This document shows, piece after piece, positions 1 to 5,973 of a stretch of DNA of 7,399 bases (position 1 is its first letter; each line of letters starts with the position of its first letter). The position numbers and the translations under genes are program-made. The notes beneath the pieces are model-generated. The model was not told the origin of the DNA. It did not search any database and saw nothing but the letters and a program-made list of their open reading frames with translations. Origin of the DNA: Deltaproteobacteria bacterium (GTDB taxonomy: Bacteria; Desulfobacterota; Deferrimicrobia; Deferrimicrobiales; Deferrimicrobiaceae); assembly GCA_003513855.1 (NCBI GenBank), contig DOTC01000193.1, forward strand, positions 1-7,399, in the 5' to 3' direction.

Positions 1-297
1 GCACCACCGCTTCTGGGCGAACGGGAGATCCACGCTGACGGTCAGCACAACCACGTTCCCGGGAAGCTTCGCCGCCTCCTCGTTGAACCGTCGCGTCTCC
101 GTATCGCACACGGGCGTGTCCAGGGACGGGACGGCGCTGATGATCTTCACCTTTCCCCGGAAGTCCGCAAGGGTAACCGGCGCAAGTCCGTTGTCCACCA
201 CCCGGAAATCGGGCGCCTTGTCCCCCGTGCGGATCTCCGGCCCGAGCAGCGTCATCGGATTCCCCTTGAACGTGATGATTCCTTTTCGCTCCTGCAT
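1..297 (-). CDS. tpx: Thiol peroxidase Tpx, N-terminal 99 residues (partial)
   Basis: Atypical 2-Cys peroxiredoxin that reduces hydrogen peroxide and organic hydroperoxides using thioredoxin. The visible N-terminal part shows the family's features: a GNPMTLLG stretch at residues 12-19, a GDKAPDF element at 25-31, and the peroxidatic site PSLDTPVC with the catalytic Cys at residue 64 (equivalent to Cys61 of E. coli Tpx). The last visible residue, Cys99, follows DLPFAQKRW and matches the resolving Cys95 of E. coli, so both redox cysteines are present. The family is about 165-170 residues long, so some 70 residues lie outside the window. The ATG at 297 is well supported: AGGAGG lies 5 nt upstream, preceded by a run of eight A. 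It lies 68 nt downstream of the aldolase gene on the same strand and may be co-transcribed with it, or use its own promoter in that gap. Identification is firm from the paired motifs. Confidence 0.95.
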   Translation of the reverse strand, partial: MQERKGIITFKGNPMTLLGPEIRTGDKAPDFRVVDNGLAPVTLADFRGKVKIISAVPSLDTPVCDTETRRFNEEAAKLPGNVVVLTVSVDLPFAQKRWC

Positions 298-300
298 CGT

Positions 301-308
301 CTCCTCCT
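301..308 (-). promoter_or_regulatory. Strong Shine-Dalgarno site of tpx
   Basis: Read on the minus strand, AGGAGGAG lies directly after a run of eight A residues (plus-strand T tract 308-315), with AGGAGG ending 5 nt before the tpx ATG. This is a near-perfect anti-16S match at good spacing, in an A-rich and so probably unstructured context. It fixes the tpx start and suggests efficient translation, as expected for an antioxidant enzyme. Confidence 0.8.
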
Positions 309-328
309 TTTTTTTACGAAACGTCGAT

Positions 329-348
329 GTTGTCCGGCGCCGCGCAAC
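329..348. promoter_or_regulatory. Imperfect 20-bp dyad upstream of tpx, possible operator
   Basis: An inverted repeat in the 68-bp gap between the aldolase stop and tpx start. GTTG and CAAC arms flank a perfect 8-bp palindrome (CGGCGCCG), with two unpaired bases on each side. It is followed on the minus strand by the A tract and ribosome binding site of tpx. It could be a protein-binding site or a small RNA hairpin in the tpx leader. It is not a good intrinsic terminator: the A run that follows becomes A, not U, in the tpx-sense transcript. The dyad is visible directly; any function is inference. Confidence 0.25.
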
Positions 349-365
349 CCGAATCCTTTGCTCCG

Positions 366-1388
366 TCATGCGGCGGTCGCTTCCATCTCCTTCGTGTATC
401 TGCCGAACCGCGCGGCGCTGTTGCACTTCGAGCGGTGGTAAAACACCCTCTTGGCGGCGGCGGCGTTCGCCGGGCTCCCCTTCCACACCTTGAGGACCGG
501 GTCCTGGAGGGCCCGCCCGTAGGAGAAACTCAGTTCCCAGGGGTGTTCGCCCAGGGCGTTCATGGCGCTCAGGTGGCCGGTGGCCTGTTCCGGGGTCTGA
601 CCTCCGGAGAGGAAGACGATGCCGGGAACGGCGGAAGGAACGACGCGGCGCAAGGTACGCACCGTGGCCTCGGCCACCGCGCCGACGCCGGCCTGCTCCG
701 GGCACTCCTTCCCGGAGAGGACCATGTTGGGCTTGAGGAGGGTTCCCTCGAGGACCACGCGGTGCTCGAGGAGCCCGGAGAAGACCAGGGAAAGGGCGGC
801 CGTCGTCACCTCTTCGCAACGCTCGACGGTGTGGGGGCCGTCCATGAGCACTTCGGGCTCCACGATGGGGACCAGTCCGGCCTCCTGGCAAAGGGCCGCG
901 TAGCGCGCGAGGGCGTGGGCGTTCGCCTTTAGGCAGAAGGGCGTCGGAATGCCGTCTCCGATCGTGATCACGGCGCGCCACTTGGCGAAGCGCGCCCCCC
1001 TGTCCCGGTACCCGGAGAGCCGCTCCCGCAGGCCGGAAAGCCCCTCGGTGATCTTCTCCCCCGGAAAGCCGGCCAATGATTTCGCCCCCGTGTCTACCTT
1101 GATCCCCGGGATGATCCCCTCACGGGAGAGGAGATCCGGGAACGGGGTCCCGCCTCTGGCCTTCTGGCGGATCGTCTCGTCGAACAGGATGACGCCGCTG
1201 ATGAACTCCGAAATCCCGGGGGTGGTAAAGAGAAGTTCCCGGTAGGCGCCCCGGTTCTCTTCGGTGGAAGGAAGATCGATCCCCCGGAACCGCTTCTCGA
1301 TGGTAGGAGAGCTTTCGTCGGCGGCGAGGATCCCCTTCCCTTCCGCAACAAGCGATCGGGCTACGGATTCCAGCTCCTTGAGGTTCAT
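366..1388 (-). CDS. fba: Fructose-bisphosphate aldolase class I (vertebrate/plant type)
   Basis: Cleaves fructose 1,6-bisphosphate to dihydroxyacetone phosphate and glyceraldehyde 3-phosphate, or the reverse in gluconeogenesis, through a lysine Schiff base in the cytoplasm. At 340 residues it has the usual length for a TIM-barrel class I enzyme. The key residues are visible: Asp24 in GILAADES, Lys136 in FAKWRAV, Glu177 and Glu179 in IVEPEV, Schiff-base Lys219 in LLKPNMV, and Ser261 in FLSGGQ. The frame is open 22 codons further, to an ATG at 1454, but the internal ATG at 1388 is chosen. A GGGAGGG site lies 6 nt before it, and the MNLKELE beginning fits the family. The C-terminus ends in ATAA, without the terminal tyrosine of animal enzymes. 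The gene sits 97 nt (between stop and start) after the radical SAM gene and 68 nt before tpx on the same strand. The family call is very secure. Whether a class II aldolase also exists elsewhere cannot be seen. Confidence 0.96.
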   Translation of the reverse strand: MNLKELESVARSLVAEGKGILAADESSPTIEKRFRGIDLPSTEENRGAYRELLFTTPGISEFISGVILFDETIRQKARGGTPFPDLLSREGIIPGIKVDTGAKSLAGFPGEKITEGLSGLRERLSGYRDRGARFAKWRAVITIGDGIPTPFCLKANAHALARYAALCQEAGLVPIVEPEVLMDGPHTVERCEEVTTAALSLVFSGLLEHRVVLEGTLLKPNMVLSGKECPEQAGVGAVAEATVRTLRRVVPSAVPGIVFLSGGQTPEQATGHLSAMNALGEHPWELSFSYGRALQDPVLKVWKGSPANAAAAKRVFYHRSKCNSAARFGRYTKEMEATAA

Positions 1389-1488
1389 CCGATTCCCTCC
1401 CGTCGCAGGATCTGTTCCAGCCGTTTGGATGCCTTCGGCAAGCCCCGGTTTCACCGCACCAGGCGAAGCCGGCCCGGCCGCCGGGACC

Positions 1489-2586
1489 TCACGCGAGCAG
1501 GTGGGCGTTCCCGATCTTCACGCGGGAAAGCCCCGCTTCCCGGGCGGTTTCGAGACATTTCCGGGCAAGGCCGGCAGGCGTCCGCGGGAGATCGGCAAGG
1601 AAGAAATGGGGGTGAAAGGCAAGCAGGCTGTAGGGGATCTGCGGGTCGAGGGACGCGAGGAACGCAGCGATGCTCCCTACCTCGCGCTCGTCCACGTACC
1701 CGGGGACAAGGAGCGTGCTCGCCACGAGAAGGGGAGGGGACGGGCGTCCGGGAATCTCCTTCGCCGCGCGGGCGAAATTCTCGAGGGTCCTCCGGTTGGT
1801 GATCCCCGTCAGCGCAACGTGGAGACCCTCGTCCCACGCTTTCAGGTCGAACTTGATGCAGCCGCCGGTGGAACGCGCGATCCCCACCATATCGTCGAGG
1901 AGCCGCCCGCTCATCGACCCGTTCGTCTCCCAGCAGATGCGGAGGATTCTCCCCTGTGCCCTTTCGACCGCCCGGCGGGAGGCCTGCAGGGTGAAAGGCA
2001 GCTGCGCCGCGGGGTCCCCGCCGAAATAGCAGATGCAGGTCGTCCACCGGTCCACATGGGCCGCGAGGGCCTCCGGGGTCGTCGCCGCCGGGTCGAACGT
2101 CTTCAGGCGATACTGCCAGTTCTGGCAATAGAGGCAGTCGAACGTGCAGGCGTGGAAGAAGACGGCCAGGTTGGTGCACCCCTCTTCCGGCCCGGGACAC
2201 CGGGCGAACCGGGGGTACCCTTCCCCAGTCCCGCCGGGGCAGACCCAGTCCGCCACGCAATTGGACGGGAGCGGGTCATGGTACCAGGAGAGCCTCCCCC
2301 GCGAGGGGGAAACCCCCGTCATGCTTCCCCCCCGGTTTTCGCGGACGCCGCAGTAGCCGGTCCCGTTTTCCGGGATCCGGCACTCGTTGACGCAGAGGTC
2401 GCACGGAATTCCCCCGGCGTCGTCCGGAGGGCTTCCGGGCAGCCCGAAGGCGGCCCTGCTGCGCGCGTGCGTCTCCCGGACCAGCGGGGCAGCGCTCTGC
2501 GGATTTTCCCGGATGCACGGAAGGCAAACCGCGAGCTCCCGGGCGATGAAGGCGGATGTCGTGCTGCAGATCCGGCAGGTTCCCAT
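1489..2586 (-). CDS. Cysteine-rich radical SAM protein, PflA/AmmeMemoRadiSam-like
   Basis: A 365-residue radical SAM protein of the pyruvate-formate-lyase-activase-like group (COG1180 style). The 4Fe-4S motif is CTFDCLYC (Cys147, Cys151, Cys154). It is followed by YFGGDP at 187-192, which occupies the SAM-binding GGE-type position, then WETNGS at 219-224 and KFDLKAWDE at 245-253. All three are typical of this branch. The N-terminus carries extra metal-binding-like modules: CxxC pairs at 4/7 and 21/24 (zinc-ribbon spacing), then CDLCVNEC with Cys62, 65, 69 and 79 before GVREN, a hallmark of AmmeMemoRadiSam-type enzymes. Cys110, 116, 130 and 137 lie just before the SAM motif. The family presumably makes a 5'-deoxyadenosyl radical, but substrate and role are unknown. 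The usual partners of the AmmeMemo system (AMMECR1 and Memo proteins) are not in the window. The ATG at 2586 is the only good start, and the first zinc-type CxxC begins at residue 4. No Shine-Dalgarno lies at normal spacing; see the promoter entry. Superfamily call secure, exact family moderate. Confidence 0.88.
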   Translation of the reverse strand: MGTCRICSTTSAFIARELAVCLPCIRENPQSAAPLVRETHARSRAAFGLPGSPPDDAGGIPCDLCVNECRIPENGTGYCGVRENRGGSMTGVSPSRGRLSWYHDPLPSNCVADWVCPGGTGEGYPRFARCPGPEEGCTNLAVFFHACTFDCLYCQNWQYRLKTFDPAATTPEALAAHVDRWTTCICYFGGDPAAQLPFTLQASRRAVERAQGRILRICWETNGSMSGRLLDDMVGIARSTGGCIKFDLKAWDEGLHVALTGITNRRTLENFARAAKEIPGRPSPPLLVASTLLVPGYVDEREVGSIAAFLASLDPQIPYSLLAFHPHFFLADLPRTPAGLARKCLETAREAGLSRVKIGNAHLLA

Positions 2587-2591
2587 AAGAA

Positions 2592-2621
2592 ATTGTACCC
2601 CTCACCGCGACGGGGGGGAAA
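2592..2621 (-). promoter_or_regulatory. Candidate promoter for the radical SAM gene, possibly leaderless
   Basis: On the minus strand TACAAT (2597-2592) matches the sigma70 -10 consensus at five of six positions. It is followed by TTTCTT and then directly by the ATG at 2586, so transcription would begin at or next to the start codon. A weak -35 candidate, TTTCCC (2621-2616), lies 18 bp upstream. The only ribosome-binding-like sequence (GTGAGGGG) is about 13 nt from the ATG, which is too far. The motif is seen; leaderless expression is inferred. Confidence 0.35.
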
Positions 2622-2628
2622 GGGAGGG
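2612..2628 (+). other. G-quadruplex-type motif in the divergent promoter region
   Basis: Seven G, AAA, GGG, A, GGG on the plus strand can be read as four GGG tracts with loops of 1, 3 and 1 nt, a classical short-loop G4 pattern. It overlaps the weak -35 of the minus-strand radical SAM gene and lies upstream of the CLC promoter candidate. The pattern is direct. Folding and function are not shown, and G-rich tracts are common in this DNA. Confidence 0.4.
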
Positions 2629-2650
2629 AACTTCCCCGGGAAACCGGTTT
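2626..2650. promoter_or_regulatory. Stacked palindromes between divergent genes, candidate operator
   Basis: Three touching inverted repeats fill 25 bp: GGGAAcTTCCC (2626-2636), TTCCCcGGGAA (2632-2642) sharing its left arm, and the perfect 10-bp palindrome AAACCGGTTT (2641-2650). The last one overlaps the -35-like TTGGAT of the CLC gene. The location, in the middle of an 89-bp region between two divergently transcribed genes, suits a shared regulator-binding site. No known operator consensus is recognised. Confidence 0.3.
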
Positions 2651-2677
2651 GGATAAAACGCCAGCTTGAAATACTAT
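2649..2677 (+). promoter_or_regulatory. Candidate promoter for the CLC operon
   Basis: TTGGAT (2649-2654), a 17-bp spacer and TACTAT (2672-2677) form a moderate sigma70-like promoter. The -10 overlaps the ATG at 2676, so transcription would begin near 2684, after that codon. If real, translation must start downstream. An alternative -10-like GATAAA at 2652-2657 has no matching -35 but would leave the ATG at 2676 usable. The element matches consensus only partly. Confidence 0.3.
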
Positions 2678-4508
2678 GGAGAATCGGGCAGCGCGGATTC
2701 GGGCAGGTCCGCTGGCAGGATCGGAGAGCCAATTGGTCCGTTTCAGCAAAGACTGGATCCCTCAAAAGGTCTCCAAATGGCCTAGGCAATTCCGGCTGAC
2801 GCTGCTCAGCATCGCCGTAGGGATCGTGGCGGGAGTGGGGGCCATCCTGTTCGACCAGCTGCTCGGCCTCGCCCTCGACCTGCTTCGGATGATCACCGGA
2901 TACGTGGAACCCGGCAGAGGCTCTCCGGTTGACCTTGCGTCCCAAATCACCAACAGACATTCCTACTGGTTCCTGATCATCCCGGCTCTCGGAGGGCTGG
3001 CCTCCGGGATCCTGGTATACAGCCTGGCGCCGGAAGCGGAGGGCCACGGGACCGACGCCATGATCGAGGCGTTCCACCAGAAGGGGGGGCAGATCCGCAG
3101 ACGGGTCCCGATCATCAAGATCATCGCCTCCGCGCTCACCATCGGAAGCGGGGGCTCCGCGGGAAAGGAAGGGCCCATCGCCCAGATCGGCTCCGGGTTC
3201 GGGGCCTTCCTTTCGTCGGGCCTCAAGCTGAAGCCCCGGGACCAGCGCATCCTCGTGCTGGCAGGGGCGGCGGGGGGCATCGGAGCCATCTTCCAGGCCC
3301 CGCTGGGGGCCGCCCTGTTCGCTCCAGAGGTTCTCTACCGGGAGGAGGAATTCGAATACGAGGGGATCCTCCCCTGCATCATCTCCTCGATCATCGCCCA
3401 TTCCGTCTATTCCCAGGTCTACGGCAGGAGGGCCCTCTTCTTCCCGGGAAAGGTGGAGTTCATGCTGACCTCCGAGCTGGTGCCATACGCTCTCTTCGGC
3501 GTCCTCTGCGCGCTGGTCGGCTTTGTCTACATCCGGGTGTTCTATGGTCTACGGGACCGGTTCTTCATCCCCCTGCGGATCAACCGTATGCTGAAACCCG
3601 CCGTCGGCGGGCTGATGCTGGGCATCATCTCCTTCCTCTCCCCCGCTGTCCTCGACGGGGGGTACGGCTGGATCCAGATGGCCATGGAGGGAAAGATCCT
3701 CTGGTGGGTGATGGGACTCCTTGCGCTGCTCAAGATCCTGGCGACTTCCTGCACGATCAGCTCCGGGGGGAGCGGAGGGGTCTTCGGCCCCTCCGTGTTC
3801 ATCGGGGCCATGCTGGGGGGGGCCTTCGGATTCCTGGGACACAAGCTGGCGCCGGGGTGGGTCATTCACCCCCACTCCTTCATGCTGGTCGGGATGGGGG
3901 GGTTCTTCGCAGGCGTTGCCAAGGTACCGATCGCCTCGATCATCATGGCGTGCGAGATGAGTTCCAGCTACACCCTGCTGGTTCCCCTGATGCTGGTTTC
4001 GTCCATCTCTTACCTGCTCCTCAGGAAAGTCTCCCTGTACGAGAAGCAGCTGACCAGCAGACTCGCCTCCCCGGCGCACGTCACCGAGTTTTCCCGGGGG
4101 CTCCTGGAGAGGATCTATGTTCACGAGGCGGCGAAAATGCGGCCAGTGTGCCAGATCCCCGAGGGAATGGCCTTCGGCGAGATGGTGAAGATCATGGTCA
4201 ATTCCCGGGAGATCTACTTTCCCGTGGTGGACCAGAACGGAAAGATGAGCGGCATCCTGTCGATCAACGACATCCGGGAATTCATGTTCGAGGAGTCGAT
4301 CAACCACCTGATCGTCGCGCGGGACGTGGCCACCCCCAATGTCGAACGGGTCCTCTGGAAAGACACTCTGCAGCAGGCCCTGGACAAGATGGCGGCCCTG
4401 AACGTGGACGAACTCCCGGTTGTGTATGAAGAGGCCCGGGACGAGATCGTCACCATGATCACCAAGCGGGACATCATCAACTACTATCACGGAAGGGGCG
4501 TGTTGTAG
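2676..4508 (+). CDS. CLC-family anion channel/transporter with C-terminal CBS pair
   Basis: Integral inner-membrane CLC protein moving chloride or a related anion, up to 610 residues. The selectivity motifs appear in order: GHGTD at 123-127 in place of GSGIP, GSAGKEGP with the gating glutamate Glu165, GGVFGP at 367-372 (the GxFxP motif), and Tyr432 in EMSSSY, equivalent to Tyr445 of E. coli ClC-ec1. Many hydrophobic helices fill residues 40-450. Two CBS domains follow, at about 487-540 and 550-605, a likely nucleotide-sensing regulatory module absent from ClC-ec1. At the internal proton-glutamate position (ClC-ec1 Glu203) the sequence FAPEVLY has Val219, as in CLC channels. GKEGP rather than the GREGT of fluoride CLCs argues against fluoride export. 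The start is uncertain: ATG 2676 has no ribosome binding site and overlaps a promoter-like -10, while TTG 2733 has GGAGAG 4 nt upstream and would give 591 residues. It leads a likely operon; the next gene begins 28 nt after its stop. Confidence 0.94.
   Translation: MENRAARIRAGPLAGSESQLVRFSKDWIPQKVSKWPRQFRLTLLSIAVGIVAGVGAILFDQLLGLALDLLRMITGYVEPGRGSPVDLASQITNRHSYWFLIIPALGGLASGILVYSLAPEAEGHGTDAMIEAFHQKGGQIRRRVPIIKIIASALTIGSGGSAGKEGPIAQIGSGFGAFLSSGLKLKPRDQRILVLAGAAGGIGAIFQAPLGAALFAPEVLYREEEFEYEGILPCIISSIIAHSVYSQVYGRRALFFPGKVEFMLTSELVPYALFGVLCALVGFVYIRVFYGLRDRFFIPLRINRMLKPAVGGLMLGIISFLSPAVLDGGYGWIQMAMEGKILWWVMGLLALLKILATSCTISSGGSGGVFGPSVFIGAMLGGAFGFLGHKLAPGWVIHPHSFMLVGMGGFFAGVAKVPIASIIMACEMSSSYTLLVPLMLVSSISYLLLRKVSLYEKQLTSRLASPAHVTEFSRGLLERIYVHEAAKMRPVCQIPEGMAFGEMVKIMVNSREIYFPVVDQNGKMSGILSINDIREFMFEESINHLIVARDVATPNVERVLWKDTLQQALDKMAALNVDELPVVYEEARDEIVTMITKRDIINYYHGRGVL
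2723..2735 (+). promoter_or_regulatory. Ribosome binding site and alternative TTG start for the CLC gene
   Basis: GGAGAG at 2723-2728 stands 4 nt before an in-frame TTG at 2733, codon 20 of the longest reading frame. The preceding ATG at 2676 has no purine-rich site upstream. Starting at TTG removes 19 charged, non-membrane residues and leaves the first transmembrane segment intact. This is an alternative start, not proven. Confidence 0.35.
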
Positions 4509-4536
4509 GACCCGCGAGGGAGCACGGGAAGAATCG

Positions 4537-5973
4537 ATGCGCATCGCCCTGGTCAACACGAACCGGATCGCCCCGCCGGTCGCCCCCGTCGGCCTGGACT
4601 ACGTCGCCGAGGCGCTGGAGGCATCGGGCCACCGGGTGGAAATCCTCGACCTGTGCTGGGAAGAACGGTGGGAGCAGGCCATCACGTCGTCCCTGCGCGG
4701 CGGGGAGATCGGGCTGGTCGGGGTATCGGTCCGCAACACCGACGACTGCTCCTTCGCGACGCGCCAATCGTTCCTCCCGGACGTCGCGGCCATGGTGGCA
4801 TGCCTCCGGAGACACACGGGGGCCCCGATCGTCCTGGGGGGGGTCGGCTTCTCGATCATGCCGGAGGCGGTCCTTGCGCAATGCGGTGCCGACGCAGGGA
4901 TCTGGGGCGAGGGGGAATTTCCTCTGGCAGACCTTGCAGGGCGGCTGGAGAAGAACCGGCCGTGGGACGACCTCCCGGCACTCCTCGTGCGTCGCGGAGG
5001 AGCGTGGCGGCGAAACCCCGTCTCCTTCCGATCGCTTGCCGACCTTCCCCCGATGAGCCGGGGGTTCCTGGACAATCGCCGCTATTTCCGGGAGGGAGGC
5101 CAGGCCGGCGTCGAGACGAAGCGCGGCTGCCCGCGGCGGTGCATCTACTGCGCCGATCCCGTCGCGAAGGGAAAACGCGTCCGGCTCAGGCCCCCCGCGG
5201 CGGTGGCCGACGAGCTCGCCCGCCTCGTCGCCATGGGGATCGACCACGTTCACACCTGCGACAGCGAGTTCAACATTCCCGTAGGCCACGCCCTCGCGGT
5301 GTGCCGGGAGATTTCCCGACGGGGGCTCGGCGAACGCCTCCGGTGGTACGCGTACTGTGCGCCCGTCCCTTTCACGGCGGAGCTGGCGGACCGGATGCGC
5401 CGCGCCGGCTGCGCGGGGATCAACTTCGGCGCCGACAGCGGAGACGACAGGATGCTGGGACTCCTCCGGCGAGCGTACCTTACGGAGGATATCCTGCGCA
5501 CCGTGCGCCTGTGCCGGGACGCGGGGATCACGGTCATGCTCGACCTGCTGATCGGGGCCCCCGGGGAGACGCGGGAAAGCATCGCGCGAACCGTCGAGGT
5601 GATGAAGGAGGCGGACCCGGACCGCGTCGGCGTCTCCGTGGGCGTCCGGGTCTACCCGGGGACGGAGCTGGCCCGCATGGTCGCGGGCGGGGACGAAGAG
5701 ACGGGGCTCGTGGGAGGCGACGACCCGTCGCACCCCGTCTTCTTCCTCGACCCGGAAATCGCCCCGTTCGTTTTCGGCCTTCTCGAGGAGCTCACGCGGG
5801 ACGACGCCCGTTTCCTCTTCTTCGACCCCTCCAGGCCGGACAGAAACTACAACTACAACGCCAACCAGGTTCTCGTGGACGCCATCCGCGCCGGATACCG
5901 GGGGGCGTACTGGGACATCCTCCGGAGATGCGTGACACCGGAATCGCCGGGACGGCCGGAATGCGGTCCTTGA
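4537..5973 (+). CDS. B12-binding-domain radical SAM enzyme, substrate unknown
   Basis: A 478-residue class B-type radical SAM protein. Residues 1-135 look like a cobalamin-binding Rossmann domain: MRIALVNTN, then PVGLDYVAEALEASGH (17-32), GLVGVSVRNTDD (59-70), IVLGGVGFS (98-106) and GIWGEGEF (121-128). It lacks the DxHxxG motif, so cobalamin, if bound, would not be His-ligated; that is usual in this class. The SAM core has CPRRCIYC (Cys198, 202, 205). NFGADSGDDRMLGLL (296-310) and DLLIGAPGET (336-345) are typical barrel motifs. The C-terminal tail holds an unusual NYNYN run (437-441) followed by VDAIRAGYRGAYWDIL. Related enzymes methylate unactivated carbons or rearrange lipids, pigments or natural products; no substrate can be assigned here. 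GGGAAG lies 5 nt before the ATG. It follows the CLC gene by 28 nt and overlaps the L,D-transpeptidase gene by 13 nt, suggesting co-expression and perhaps an envelope-related role, which is inference. Confidence 0.9.
   Translation: MRIALVNTNRIAPPVAPVGLDYVAEALEASGHRVEILDLCWEERWEQAITSSLRGGEIGLVGVSVRNTDDCSFATRQSFLPDVAAMVACLRRHTGAPIVLGGVGFSIMPEAVLAQCGADAGIWGEGEFPLADLAGRLEKNRPWDDLPALLVRRGGAWRRNPVSFRSLADLPPMSRGFLDNRRYFREGGQAGVETKRGCPRRCIYCADPVAKGKRVRLRPPAAVADELARLVAMGIDHVHTCDSEFNIPVGHALAVCREISRRGLGERLRWYAYCAPVPFTAELADRMRRAGCAGINFGADSGDDRMLGLLRRAYLTEDILRTVRLCRDAGITVMLDLLIGAPGETRESIARTVEVMKEADPDRVGVSVGVRVYPGTELARMVAGGDEETGLVGGDDPSHPVFFLDPEIAPFVFGLLEELTRDDARFLFFDPSRPDRNYNYNANQVLVDAIRAGYRGAYWDILRRCVTPESPGRPECGP

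Noticed and set aside
1389..1454. An upstream ATG start adding 22 residues to the aldolase
   Set aside because: The extension is not family-like, and the internal ATG at 1388 has a strong ribosome site at ideal spacing.
1469..1485. GC hairpin just after the radical SAM stop codon as a terminator
   Set aside because: Only 5-bp alternative stems (CCGGC/GCCGG or CCCGG/CCGGG) and no T tract follows in the direction of transcription.
2587..2675. A fluoride riboswitch upstream of the CLC gene
   Set aside because: No crcB-type motif is recognisable in the short region, and the CLC has GKEGP rather than the fluoride-type GREGT signature.
1264..2799. A 511-codon plus-strand open frame antisense to fba and the radical SAM gene
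   Set aside because: It is rich in Arg, Pro and Gly with no recognisable domain and lies opposite two well-identified proteins; long antisense frames are expected in GC-rich coding DNA.
2319..3401. Minus-strand frame spanning the divergent intergenic region and the CLC gene
   Set aside because: Low-complexity charged composition and it overlaps the membrane helices of the CLC on the other strand.
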